Source of the DNA: Ignavibacteriales bacterium
GTDB lineage: Bacteria; Bacteroidota; Ignavibacteria; Ignavibacteriales; Ignavibacteriaceae
Direction of reading: 5' to 3'
NCBI GenBank assembly: GCA_016707285.1
Contig: JADJIA010000008.1
Coordinates: 1 to 28,627 of the forward strand
Length of the DNA stretch: 28,627 nucleotides
The notes under the pieces were generated by a model. It made no database searches, was not told the DNA's origin, and saw only the letters and a program-made list of their open reading frames with translations. The position numbers and the translations under genes were made by a program. Positions 1 through 10,026 of this stretch are shown piece after piece (the first letter of the stretch is position 1; every line of letters starts with the position of its first letter).

Positions 1-1010
1 GAATAGACTGTGTTGTTTACCCCACCCGGAAAGATCCAACCAGGCTGATCCGTTCCACTTTGCAATGTTGTTCAATGGGGTTAAACCTGAAATAGATATA
101 GTCCCTCCTGCATAAATTGTACTGTTTACATTCAGTATAGTTCTTACAGTCCCGTTCAGGAAACCTGATCCCAATGTTGTCCATGTTGTCCCATTCCAGG
201 CAGCGATACTGTATGCAGTTATTCCGCCAATATTGGTAAAAGAGCCCTCCCGCATAAAGAGTGGTTGCAGTAGCTTCGAGAGTGTTTACATGCTTGCCAT
301 CCAAGTTGCTCTCCATGTTCGTGCCAACTGTTCCCTGCCAGCTTTTGAGCCATTCCAGACTGGTTATTGTGTTAATAGTTGTCGAACCGGATGCGGTGAA
401 CCAACCACCTGCGTACAGATTTCCCTGGAACACCTCCAGATCTTCGACATATTGGTTCAGTCCATCACCCATTTGCTGACCATGATGTACCGTTCCATTT
501 TGCGACATTCAGTGCTGCAACTCCTCCGGCACTTGAAAACTGACCGCCGGCGTAAAGATTTGTGCCGTCATACTCCAGCGCGTATAGATGTCCCTCAACC
601 CCCGTTCCAACAGGATTCCAGTTTGTTCCATCCCATCTGGCGATGCCGTTACACCTGATATCCAGGATGGATCTGAACTGGCCTCCGATGTAGATGTCGG
701 CCCCGATTACGAGAATTGCGCTGACAATGGTATTGGTTGCGTTAGCCACCCCCATTACTCCCACACCTGAAGTTAATTTTTCCCACTCAATAGTGGAAGT
801 TGTTGAATTTGGATTGGCGACAGGGTCTAAAAAGCGGTTTACCTGTTTCCGGGTCAAGCGCATATCATAACCGCTTGCATTAAACGAACCGTTGAGTCCG
901 CTTTTAATTGAGCCTTCAGAATCCAATATAGAGCCGAGTCCTTCACCGGCTGAATTTGAGAGAAGGAAGTACCGGTACAGCAAGGATCAAAAGGATAAAT
1001 ATCCTGACAT
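1..1010 (-). pseudogene. YAGG-repeat (beta-propeller-like) surface protein, frameshifted, partial at left edge
   Basis: Read on the minus strand across several frames, this is an exported repeat protein. The likely start is the ATG at 1010-1008. A one-base shift right after it gives a hydrophobic signal peptide (RIFILLILAVPVLPS). Repeats of the form LYAGGQF...G..A.N.A.WNG.SW follow (LYAGGQFSSAGG, NLYAGGWFTASG, IYAGGTISISG). Shifts are evident near 1003, 490, 330, 245 and 15. At the last, the frame returns to GVNNTVYS, the expected start of another repeat, so the gene continues beyond base 1. Such repeats are common in T9SS-exported proteins of Ignavibacteria and probably fold as a propeller-like adhesin or surface protein, but the exact function is unknown. 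The shifts add no in-frame stops inside the repeats, so sequencing error is as likely as decay. A sorting domain would lie outside the window. Confidence 0.7.
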
Positions 1011-1454
1011 TGGAGATGCCGCGGTTACCCGGATAGTTTTCGAGCTATGTTTATTTTCGATAGTACATAACTGTTACCAAAGGAGAGGTTAAACCGCTGA
1101 TGCGGTTTACCTCGGCAGGTTATTCAGGTTAGGTTTATGCTCAAGAATGAGAGGAAATCACTTTGATGGTGCAAACTTAATAAATAATTCAATAATAGTC
1201 AATACCTAAATGAAAAAATACAAAAAGAGTATTTTATCACAAAATAAATTCCAAGAAAACAGATTGAGAAGTGCGAATTAATCAACCATCAGTAAAACCC
1301 GAGTAACTACCACAATTTTCGTGGCAGTCTGTTTTAATCGAGAGGGGTTCTGTTCAAAAGAGTTGGATAAATTAATTTATTTGTATATTTAGGGCAGATT
1401 TTTATCTCTTTAATTATTTTAATCTTTTAACAATCTCAAGATTATTGGCATGAT
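1011..1454. other. AT-rich intergenic region with one strong hairpin
   Basis: No coherent coding frame was found here on either strand. The region separates the minus-strand YAGG-repeat gene from the plus-strand exported protein, so it should hold both promoters. I could not find a perfect TAnnTTTG element. The only clear structure is the hairpin at 1085-1113. Confidence 0.5.
1085..1113. other. 12-bp inverted repeat (hairpin) upstream of the YAGG-repeat gene
   Basis: GAGGT-T-AAACCGC pairs with GCGGTTTACCTC around a TGAT loop, leaving a single T bulge. No T-tract follows on either strand, so it is not a standard intrinsic terminator. It lies about 75 bases upstream of the start of the minus-strand gene, where a 5' leader or operator would be. 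Confidence 0.55.
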
Positions 1455-2098
1455 ATGGTAAAAAGTCAATTTTGATAATAGTTATTCTCCTTTCTTCAAC
1501 TGTTTTAGCTCAGATCCCAAGCAGAAATTTTTGCAGGTGACAAAAAGCCACTCTGATGTCCTTTTTAAATCTTTCAGAGATTCTGAAGGAGAAACACTCT
1601 TGGGTGCTTTCAACCGTGAAAAGTAACCTCGACTACAAAATGACCCCTGATGGACAACAAAACCATTTTTTGTGGCTATGCATAGCCGGGCTATAGCCCT
1701 GCTGTGTTGGGTGGATTTGGGACCTGTTGCTGTTTCATTAATAACCAATGATGGAATGTACCCAAAATTAGGTTTTCAATATGTTCATGTCAAGCGATTT
1801 TAGTGTTTTGTTGGCTGTTGATTGGAGAAACTCTAAAAAGACCCCGATGTTGATCTTTATCTTTGGCAAAATATACCCCTTGATTTCTGGGAACACCCGG
1901 TTAGCTTGCACACATCGAAACAAATACAGCATTTCCTGCTTATTCGGGAGGCGAACCTTCACTGTTTCAAGAGTTTAAGGCACTGGATTGATGTTTAACG
2001 ATTCTCAGCGGGACTTGGGCTCTGATCTTACTCAAAAGGGCAAAGATCAGCTTAAGACAACTGAGAACACAGGTATTTTTATCAGATATGAGTTTTAA
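1455..2098 (+). pseudogene. Small exported (probable outer-membrane) protein, reconstructed across frameshifts
   Basis: No single long frame exists here, but a coherent protein reads across plus-strand frames. It begins at the ATG at 1455. After a shift comes a signal peptide (KSILIIVILLSSTVLAQIPS), then SHSDVLFKSFRDSEGETLLG, a stretch ending YPKLGFQYVHVKRF, then VLLAVDWRNSKKTP, a piece with PAYSGGEPSLFQEFKALD, and the end GIFIRYEF before TAA at 2096-2098. The alternating polar/aromatic strands and the terminal Phe resemble a small outer-membrane barrel. I do not recognise the family. Its stop lies 10 bases from the stop of the convergent gene at 2109. At least four single-base shifts are needed, so it is either decayed or mis-sequenced. 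The minus-strand frames over this region look like shadows. Confidence 0.55.
1674..1699. repeat. Two abutting perfect palindromes (14 bp + 12 bp)
   Basis: ggctatgcatagcc (1674-1687) is followed with no gap by gggctatagccc (1688-1699). Both are perfect palindromes sharing the GGCTAT/ATAGCC half-site. They lie inside the reconstructed exported-protein gene, at a point where its frame is hard to follow. Confidence 0.6.
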
Positions 2099-2108
2099 TC
2101 TGTGTGAA

Positions 2109-3982
2109 TCAGAGGTAATATCGCCAATCAAAAGCGAGTCTGAAAACCGATATACCACAGGTTCTGTAGACCTCTTAATTTGAAATCAAGGTTTTCAACT
2201 AACTCCACATCATAGGGAATATCCACCCCACCATAGAACTGTATAAAGAGTTTTGAACTCTGATCAGCTGCAAATGTTCTGAATGGACGGTATTCCAGTA
2301 TCGGGAACTCTATTCTCGTTGATTTGTGGAAGCCAATACAAATCTGCGTCATTATTTGGGCTTTCTTCATGAAATGCAACATCCCTGGTAGTTAAACCAA
2401 ACAACTGAACATCCACCTCTGCCGAAAATAAACTGGAAACTCTGCCGATAGATGTGGAAATTCCTGCCTGCCAAGGATAAGTCCTCCGTTTCAGCAAAAG
2501 CTGCCATCTTCTCAAGTGTCTCAGGAGCCATCCACGAAAGGAACGGAGTGGTAAAAATCAGGTCACCGGGACCAAACGGACATCTGGCTTAATATTGATA
2601 GAACTTCTCGCAGGAATTGAGAGGAGAAGGTTTCCGTAGGCTTTGTTTCGGGGCAAGTTCGAGAATGCCCGTGGCACCACTTTCACGCTTGTAACCCACT
2701 CCAAGAAATGCAAGTCCGTCACTCGACTCACTGAGAACCCCATCGAGCCCTACACCAAATTTAATTGTTGCGTCCACTCGGAGATAACTCCGGATAATCC
2801 TGACTTGGTCCAAAACTGCGCGAAACAACTGTGCCCGAAAGTGATGCACTAAGCCCGATAAAAATCCGAGCTCCGATCTGAATCGTGGAGTTCACCCAGC
2901 CCTTGGCAAGAGCAGGAACGGGGTAATAGTCAATATCGGGATAGCCATTGCGATAACCGTGCTGTCGATTTTAAGCGGTGGCATAAAATCCACTTTCGAG
3001 ATGTTGAAGTCAGCCGGTGAAAAGAGATTAACACTATCCAATGGAGCGGAGTTTATATTTATCGTACCCGCAAAAGCATTGAGCACCTGTTCCAGCCTAT
3101 TTTAACCAGAATAGCGGTTTTTTCTATGTCTTCGTCTCTAATCCATGCATCACCAACAAGGATAATCGGTACTCCCTCCCCATGTTGTTGTCTGTATCCC
3201 GTGTTCGTTGTAATAGTCGTGAGAGCCTTTTTCTGTGAAGGGTCACCCCAAACTCCGGCTGCGTGCCGGCTGCGGTAAAATCTTCGAGGAAGTGGATTGC
3301 AAACGCCTCATCCGCCAGAGCTGAAAGCAGAAGTTGAGTCTTTTCTTCAATGGTGAGTGAAGCAGTGGTGAAGTAAGATGCTTTATAAAGTGCCAATTGG
3401 TGATAAAGCATACACACCAAGTGCATTAAGAGGAACACCTTCTGTAATTGAGTTGATGATATACGCAGAGAGAGTTTGAGTGGTACCACTTACCGAACAG
3501 AGGAAATGGACATCATTATGTCCTGCTCTTGAGGCATATTCAGGGTCTGCCCTTTGGAATCGGAGGTCGGAATCCCGCAATGCATTTAAGACATCATCCC
3601 GTGAGTCAGCCTCCGGAAAGTTCGATTTTAAATCATTGGCAATCTCGCTAACTTTTAATATCCAGTCCGATTTCAGAACGATATTCAACATATCCCGGGA
3701 AGAGATGGAGTGATCACCACTGATGGAAGGCCAGGAGACAAAATCGATCAAATGCCGTGAAGCGACATCCCGTTATTAATCAGTTCCGGAGTGAGCCTTC
3801 CTTCTGAACCTGCTATTGCCATTTTCCATAGATTCTCGAGAAGTTTCCTTTGATCCGGTGAAAGTTTTTCCACTGCGGCTCGAGTAATATCTCTGTGCTC
3901 TGGAAATATCCAACAATATGTTAAACTTGGTGAAAGAAGTGATAATCAGGTTTAACAGAATAAGGAAAGCAGTTTTTTTCAT
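2109..3982 (-). pseudogene. Exported protein with PEHRD/HFLED motifs and barrel-like C-terminus, multiply frameshifted
   Basis: The protein starts MKKTAFLILLNLIITSFT, a signal peptide. It then reads in another frame as WIFPEHRDITRAAVEKLSP, QRKLLENLWKMAIAGSEGRL, HLIDFVSWPSISGDHS and EYASRAGHNDVHFL. Next come DEAFAIHFLEDFTAAGHVAG, SHDYYNEHGIQTTTWGG and ILVGDAWIRDEDIEKT. The second half (VDATIKFGVGLDGVL, FGREVDVQLFGL, KLFIQFYGGVDIPYDVEL) looks like amphipathic beta strands and ends WYIGFRLAFDWRYYL before TGA at 2111-2109. The His/Asp/Glu-rich helical N-terminal half recalls zinc-dependent phospholipase C/P1-nuclease folds, but that is only a resemblance. I do not have a family name. It follows the DUF4249-like lipoprotein gene after about 17 bases, so it is probably the third gene of the TonB-receptor operon. 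At least six single-base shifts interrupt it, with essentially no stops between them. Confidence 0.6.
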
Positions 3983-3999
3983 TATTTAACCAAAAGATT

Positions 4000-4841
4000 T
4001 TACCGCGAAGAGCTGATTGCCTTCACTGTTTTCTTCTGCCGATGAACATGCCAATTCCATCTCCAAGAATATTCCATTTCACAGAAGTTGAGGGTTGACC
4101 AAACACCGCATCGGAGAGTTTGCTTGAGCCTTTTGTTTTGAAATAATCGTAGAGAAGTGTCGTACACATAAATTCCTGCGCCAAGATCTTGAGGTTTTGA
4201 AGCATAAGATGCCGGTACCTCAGCCGATAATATTTGTAAGGTGTTGGCGGCGGCACCCGGCAGTTTCCTTACCACGGTGTTATATTTTGTATCTTCGGTA
4301 TAGATTTGTCCCGATTGTGTAAATGCGAGCCAGGTGGCAGCATAAGCTTCATCCGCCCTCGGAGTTACCTCGATGCTCATCACTCTTATCGCTTTGCCTG
4401 TATCGTTCGACAGAATTTACCATAAAACTCCACCTACCGATCCAACATCTGGAATTTTTGTAATTGCCCCAGCTGAATACCCACCCCATGAAACCAACAG
4501 TTCATAGGTTTTCCCTGCTCTTGCTTTTACGCCTGCGGGTGCATTATAAAGGCCGTCTTTCGAATGTTTTAGAATATATCTGAGAGAATCAACTCTTATC
4601 GACACCACGGCATCGGGCAGATTCGAAAATCCGCTCTGAAGGAACAGCCACAGGAAGAGTTCTTCCAATAAATATCTCTTTAATATCCTGACCGTCTTCG
4701 AGTAAACCCCTAATAACCAACTTTGTTTCATAAGGAATTCTTCCTCTTCAACGGCCTGTTCACATCCTGCGAAAAGAAATCCTGCCACTATCAAAAGCAT
4801 GAAAGGGAAGATAATTGAATTAAAGACTGAGTATTTCTCAT
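4000..4841 (-). pseudogene. DUF4249-like outer-membrane lipoprotein, frameshifted
   Basis: The likely start is the ATG at 4841-4839, which overlaps the TGA of the TonB receptor (ATGA). After a shift it reads MLLIVAGFLFAGCEQAVEEE, a lipoprotein signal with lipobox LFAGC. Then come FSNLPDAVVSIRVDSLRYIL, YNAPAGVKARAGKTYELLV, QILSAEVPASYASKPQDLG, FKTKGSSKLSDAVFGQPSTS and WNILGDGIGMFIGRR, ending SSR before TAA. The layout (lipoprotein anchor, Ig-like N-terminal half, GxGxFxG end) and the position beside a carboxypeptidase-like-domain TonB receptor match DUF4249 proteins of Bacteroidetes. Those are thought to be outer-surface partners of such receptors; the substrate is unknown. Several shifts break the frame between about 4830 and 4100. 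If the shifts are real the gene is dead. Confidence 0.65.
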
Positions 4842-7161
4842 AAATGAACCTTTATCCCAAGAGATGGTAAAAATGGATAGAGGGTAAACTGCTTCAGAAT
4901 TGGAGTTCTGATCCGGTGGCTTCATCAGTTTTATATCCCACATATTTCGAAAAAACATTAAACCGGTTGTAAACATTATAGATATTCAGTGAGAGTTCAA
5001 CATCCTTGTCATTCCATTTGAGGATGTAGTTTACACTCAAGTCGAGTTTATGAAAAGCAGGAAGACGGAATGCATCTCTTGCTGAATATTCGTAAAAAAC
5101 CTCGTTTTCATTCTCTTTTGCGTTGTTCATCCCAAGGAATGAATATTGCATAATTGGCAGAGGGAAGGCTTTTCCTGTTGAATAATTCCATGTTGCGGCA
5201 AATGAAATTGTGGTGGAAGGCTGCCAACAACACAACAGAGACATCGTGCCTCCTGTCAAACTGCGGATAAAAAGGTTCACTTCTGTTCAGATCATCAAAA
5301 TATCTTTTGTCCAGGAGTGTGTAGCCAAACCAGCCCGTTATGTTACCAATCCTTTTATTGAAGAACAACTCGACACCATAAGCCTCGCCTCTTCCTGTGG
5401 TAAGTTGCCTTTCGTAGTTGCTGGAATAAGCAAAATCGGCATCCTCTTTATACTCATAAAGGTTTTCGAGGTCTTTGTAGTATCCTTCAAGAGTAAATAA
5501 AAAGGTTTTATCGGCACTTGTTGCTTCAAAACCAAATGCGCCCTGCATCGAACGGGCGGGTTTAATTGTTGCAGTAGATGGAAACCAGACATCAGTAGGG
5601 AGATAAACATCATTCCTTGCGAGAGATGAATCGGTTGATTTGCGATTGCAAAAGACCCTCTTAATACCAATCTGTCGAATGCATAATAAGTAAATGACAC
5701 TCTTGGTTCCCAACCGTAAAGTTTTCCTTCGTTATAATAATAGAAGCGCATTCCCACATTGGTTTTGAGGTCAGAAAAAACAGTTATTTCATCCTGAGCA
5801 AAAAGGGAAACTTCAAGAGCTTTATAACTTCTACCGGGGTTCACTGAATATTTTAATTGTGTATTGTAAAAATCACTCGTGAGCACTTCAAAATTATGAT
5901 AGGTTACTTCGGCACCCATCTGAAGAATATTAGAAGGATTCAGATAAAATTGAATATCGGTTTTTAATTGAAAATCATTAACAAGAGACGAGGTGAAAAA
6001 ATCGAGAGCATCCTTTTTAGTTGGATTTTTGTCCTTCATTGCAGTTTTAAAATCATAATAGGTATAAACTAATGAGGTGCTTGTAAAAATCTGAGAAGAA
6101 TAGATTTTTGTCCAGGTCATATTCACGGTAGAATTTTTCCACCCGATATCAAAACCTATATCTTTGCTTGCCGTGGGTTCGGAGAGCTGATCACTGCTGA
6201 AAAAGCCGGTAATAAAAAGTTTGTCGGTTTCCGAGATATTGTAGCTGATTTTTCCGTTTGCATCATAAAAACCATATCTGGGAAACTTGTCAGCCTGTGG
6301 GATAAGAGTTAAAAGTTTGTCGAGATACATCATTCTGGCAGAGAGGATATACGTTGATTTTTCCGCCAGGGGACCCTCAATCGTGAAACGACTGCTGATA
6401 TTAGAAAGACTTAGAGACCCGATAAATTTTTCCGATGAACCTTCACGGGTTGTAACATCGAGAACACTTGAGAGTCTGCCGCCATACTGCGCAGGAAATG
6501 CTCCTTTTATCAGTTTAATGTTCTGAATTGCATCGGAGTTAAATGTGCTGGCAAACCCACCAAGATGAGAAGGATTATAAACCTGCACTCCGTCGATAAG
6601 TGTAAGGGTTTGATCGGCGGAACTTCCTCTTACATAAATTCCTGCAGAAAGTTCGTTTGCGTTCGATACACCGGGCAGAAGTTGAAGAGCGCGGAAAATA
6701 TCGGTCTCACCTCCAAAGGAAGGAAGTGTCTGAATCATTTCGGGATCAAGCTCCACCGTGCCGGATGTATTGGCAAAATCTTCATATTTTTCCGCCATAA
6801 CGGTAACTTCACTTAAAAGAATTGACGATTTTTTAAGATGAATATCCAGGCGGATACCGGCGGCTTCTCCCGTCATTTCAATATGTTTGCCAAATGTTTC
6901 AAAGCCCAGCGCACCCGAATATAGATAATATTTACCGGCCGCCATTGCAGGGAGTGAATAAAAACCAAACTTGTTGGAAGTGATCGATCTGAGGGGGTTG
7001 CCTTTTTTTAAGGAGTCTTTGTAAACGGCAACATAAGCGCCAATAAGCACTTCGCCACTCTCGGCTTCAGAGATAACTCCCGAGAGTGTGTAGGTTCTGC
7101 CCTGCGGACAATTCTCAACAGTGAGGAAAACCAATAAAAGTAGAGGAAATATTATTCGCAT
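4838..7161 (-). CDS. TonB-dependent outer-membrane receptor with carboxypeptidase-regulatory-like domain, frameshifted in the last third
   Basis: The first 510 or so residues are intact. They comprise a signal peptide (MRIIFPLLLLVFLTVENC), a carboxypeptidase-regulatory-like Ig domain at about 25-110 (GVISEAESGEVLIGAYV), a plug domain at about 130-250 (LPSFGGETDIFRALQLLPGV, YVRGSSADQTLTLIDGVQVY, GAFPAQYGGRLSSVLDV), then barrel strands. One shift near 5620 moves to the frame reading LARNDVYLPTDVWFPST, a second near 5240 to ISFAATWNYSTGKAFPLP, and a third near 4915 to the correct end, KQFTLYPFLPSLGIKVHL, at TGA 4840-4838. The joined product would be about 775 residues, normal for the family. TonB-dependent receptors use TonB/ExbBD energy to import a bound ligand across the outer membrane; the ligand here is unknown. 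It heads an operon with the lipoprotein gene (4-base overlap) and the gene ending at 2109. It could be intact in the organism if the shifts are sequencing errors. Confidence 0.85.
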
Positions 7162-7228
7162 TTAGTGCAGATTATCTTAAATTGGATACGGTTTTTAAAT
7201 TTTCTTGGCTTTATTGCCAATTACATTT

Positions 7229-7236
7229 CAAATATA
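7229..7236 (-). promoter_or_regulatory. Bacteroidetes-type -7 element of the TonB-receptor operon
   Basis: The minus strand reads TATATTTG, a perfect match to TAnnTTTG, about 68 bases upstream of the receptor start. No TTTG -33 element stands at the ideal spacing, so this is a -7 call only. Confidence 0.45.
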
Positions 7237-7275
7237 ATTAAATACATCAAGTAAAAATAAAAAGAATTTATAAGA

Positions 7276-7830
7276 TTGAATAAAGTATTCTTTTTGCTGC
7301 TCATCTCACTTGCAGTTTTTTGCAATGCCCAGCCCGGAATCAGACTACAGGGTTCTGCTGCCATTCCTGCGGGACAACTTGAAACCCATGTGGATGCCGG
7401 CTTTGGCGGAAACATCAGTTTTAATCTGCCTGTCCTCTTCCCCGGTCTCGAAGCAACACTTACCACAGGATATTATTACTGTGGACTAAAAGAGGATCTG
7501 CCCGGATACGACTTTAATTTCAGCTCTATCCCCGTTACCCTCGGTTTGCGTTATGTTTTTGTGGAAGGAAGTGAAATTTCACCTTATGTTGGAGTTGAGG
7601 GAGGGGTGTTCTTTACAGAATATTTCCTTCAGATGGATTATGGAGTATTAGGAAAACCGGAAGAAATCACCAAAGAAATTTCCCCGGGTATCTCACCCGA
7701 AGTTGGCTTCAGAATTTATCTTGCTCCCGGACTTGATCTCGATGTTAATGCCCGATATAGCAGAATAAGAACAAAATATGTATCCCGTGCATATATCGCC
7801 ATCCAATCCGGCTTTCGGTTTAAGTTTTAG
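7276..7830 (+). CDS. Outer-membrane beta-barrel protein, about 184 residues
   Basis: The protein starts with a signal peptide (MNKVFFLLLISLAVFCNAQ) and continues as alternating hydrophobic/polar strands with turns. Recognisable stretches are GFGGNISFNLPVLFPGLEAT, PVTLGLRYVFVEGSEISPYV, GVEGGVFFTEYF, PEVGFRIYLAPGLDLDVNAR and the terminal IAIQSGFRFKF. This pattern and the terminal Phe fit an 8-stranded OmpA/OmpW-like barrel; no ligand can be assigned. The start is TTG at 7276: no in-frame ATG lies upstream and the signal peptide begins right there. The T9SS repeat gene follows 8 bases after its stop, so the two are probably co-transcribed. It is divergent from the TonB-receptor operon. Confidence 0.8.
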   Translation: MNKVFFLLLISLAVFCNAQPGIRLQGSAAIPAGQLETHVDAGFGGNISFNLPVLFPGLEATLTTGYYYCGLKEDLPGYDFNFSSIPVTLGLRYVFVEGSEISPYVGVEGGVFFTEYFLQMDYGVLGKPEEITKEISPGISPEVGFRIYLAPGLDLDVNARYSRIRTKYVSRAYIAIQSGFRFKF

Positions 7831-7838
7831 GTTCGACT

Positions 7839-9945
7839 ATGATACAAAAAATCTCAAATCACTTTAAATATTTTGCCGGTTTTTTTCTCGTTTTTACTAT
7901 CTCCACATTTTCACAAACCAACTGGATATGGCAAAATCCCCTCCCTGTTGGGAAAAACCTTAATGCGGGTCAGGCTTTTGACGCACAAAACTGTTACATA
8001 GTGGGGAATGCAGGGGCTTTTGTTAAAACTGCGGATGCTGGTGCCAACTGGCAGGTGATACCCACCGGAACAAACAATGATCTCATTTCGGCATCCTTCA
8101 TCGATATGAATACCGGTGTAATGGGCTGTTCTTCGGGTAAGATATTAAGAACAAGCGACGGTGGCAACTCTTTTCAGTTGATCACAGTTGATTCAGTGCG
8201 GGATGTAAAATCCATCCAACTGCTCCCCGGCGGGAAGGCTTTCGCAGCGGGTGACAAAGGATTGTTTCTTTCTTCACAGGACAATGGAATCACCTGGTCA
8301 AAAGGATTCTTCGACACTGTTTCAATCGCATCTCTTTTCTTTTTTGATAATAACAGAGGTTTTCTCGCGGGTGAATCAGGGTCTATTTACTCCACTTCCA
8401 ACGGAGGTAACTCATGGAATCTTGTAAACAGCAACATTTCATTAACCATTTCTAAAATTCTTTTCACCGACAATTTAAACGGGTGGGCTTTTGGAAGAGA
8501 AGGACTTGCGCTTAAAACCGTTGATGGTGGGATCACCTGGACAAAATTTAACGCCGGCTTCTACGGCTGGTTAAAAACCGCTTCCATCCTTCCGGGAAAT
8601 CAAATAATTACAGCAGGAGCTCCGGGTGTTGTCTTCAAATCCGATAATGGCGGAACCACCTGGAATAAAATCTCCGACAGTTCAAAATTCAGTTTTAATT
8701 ATTCAACTTTTTCCGGTGACAACGGTTGGGTGTTTGGCAACAATGGCTTGATAATGCACACTACAGATGCGGGTGCAAATTGGGAATTTCAATCAGAAGG
8801 CTCTGAAAACACAATAAATTCAATCGATTTTCTGGATCCCATGATTGGTACTGCCGTTGGAGACAGTGGACTTATCCTCAGAACAGAAGATGGCGGCGAT
8901 ACCTGGGTAAGACAGTTTACTGATCAAATGACTAACTTAAACGACCTCTACTTCCTCGATACTATAAGAGGATGGATAGTGGGAGACGACGGAACAATCC
9001 TCCAAACTCTTGACGCAGGTCAAAACTGGGTGAGACAGGATATCAGCCACTTAACCACCGATGATCTCTATTCAATCGAAGGAACAAAAGATCAAATAAA
9101 GTTGCCGGACAAAATGGCGCCTATCTTATCTCAAACAATGAACCCACAGGAGCAACCTGGGGAAAAGGGGGAACCCTCTTCCATACTTACAGAGGAATTT
9201 ACAGTTTCTCCTCCCGCTCGGCTACTTTAATTGGAGATGGTGGAACCATTCTATTGATGCTCTCGCCACCGTCCGGAATTATTGATCAATCTATTGATTC
9301 AAGGTTTGACTTACGGGATATCTATTTCCCCCGGGGTATTGGATGGATCGTTGGAAAGTATGGAATTGTTCTGAAATCAACTTTTCTGGGAGGATCATGG
9401 AAGATTATAGACACTCTCCTGTCAACTGGCTCAATTCAGTCTATTTTTATGATACACTTAACGGTTTTACGGCAGGCTCTTTTGGCAGTTTTTACAGAAC
9501 TTCGAACAGTGGATATGACTGGGTGAAGGTTCCCACCGGAGTTACAAACACATTTAAAAAGTCCTACTTTTTTGATCAAAACAACGGCTGGCTTGTTGGC
9601 ACATACGGTTTGTTGATGAAAACCACAAATGGTGGAGGAACCGGAACACCAACTTCAATTGAAGAAAAACCGGCGATTCCCGTTTCATTGGAACTGCAAC
9701 AAAACTATCCAAATCCGTTTAACCCAGTAACAACAATTAATTTTGTGGTTCCCGATGCAGGCAACTACCGTCTAACCGTGTACGATATTCTTGGAAATGA
9801 AACAGGTGCTCTGCATGAAGGATTTCTCGGTGCCGGTTCACATTTTGTATCATTTGATGGCAACAATTACGCCTCCGGAGTCTATTTTTATCGGCTTTCC
9901 GGCAACGGCCAAAACCTTGTCCGCAAAATGGTGCTTTTGAAATAA
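7839..9945 (+). CDS. YCF48/BNR-repeat protein with T9SS type A sorting domain, two frameshifts
   Basis: A signal peptide (residues 1-25, ending ISTFSQ) is followed by about a dozen repeats of the YCF48/sortilin-like kind, each with a (D/N)xG..W core: TADAGANWQVI, TSNGGNSWNLV, TVDGGITWTKF, TEDGGDTWVRQ, TSNSGYDWVKV. These build a beta-propeller. The end carries the sorting signal (LELQQNYPNPFNPVTTINF through KMVLLK) that directs export through the type IX system and is cleaved at the surface. The frame breaks near 9098 (shifting to VAGQNGAYLISNNEPTGATW) and near 9440 (restoring VYFYDTLNGFTAGSFGSF). Each is explained by one missing base. Read through, it encodes about 702 residues, a normal size. 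It probably serves as an adhesin or surface structural protein. Its TAA stop is also the first three bases of an octamer repeat array. Confidence 0.85.
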
Positions 9946-9974
9946 TGCAGTAATCCAATAATCCAATAATGCAG
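9943..9974 (+). repeat. Tandem octamer array, 4 units, starting at the stop codon
   Basis: The units are TAATGCAG, TAATCCAA, TAATCCAA, TAATGCAG. The first three bases are the stop codon of the upstream T9SS gene. Because 8 is not a multiple of 3, the array puts TAA in all three frames of the gene's strand. The same octamers recur at 25496-25528 and 28477-28540. Confidence 0.9.
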
Positions 9975-10026
9975 TAATTTTTGATAGAGTTTGGATTAAA
10001 CGGAGTTTTAAGGGACAGTATAGTAA

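Noticed and set aside
1482..2158. Minus-strand frames over 1482-2158 as a transposase or separate gene
   Set aside because: They resemble no family, whereas plus-strand frames give a signal peptide and a coherent protein over the same bases.
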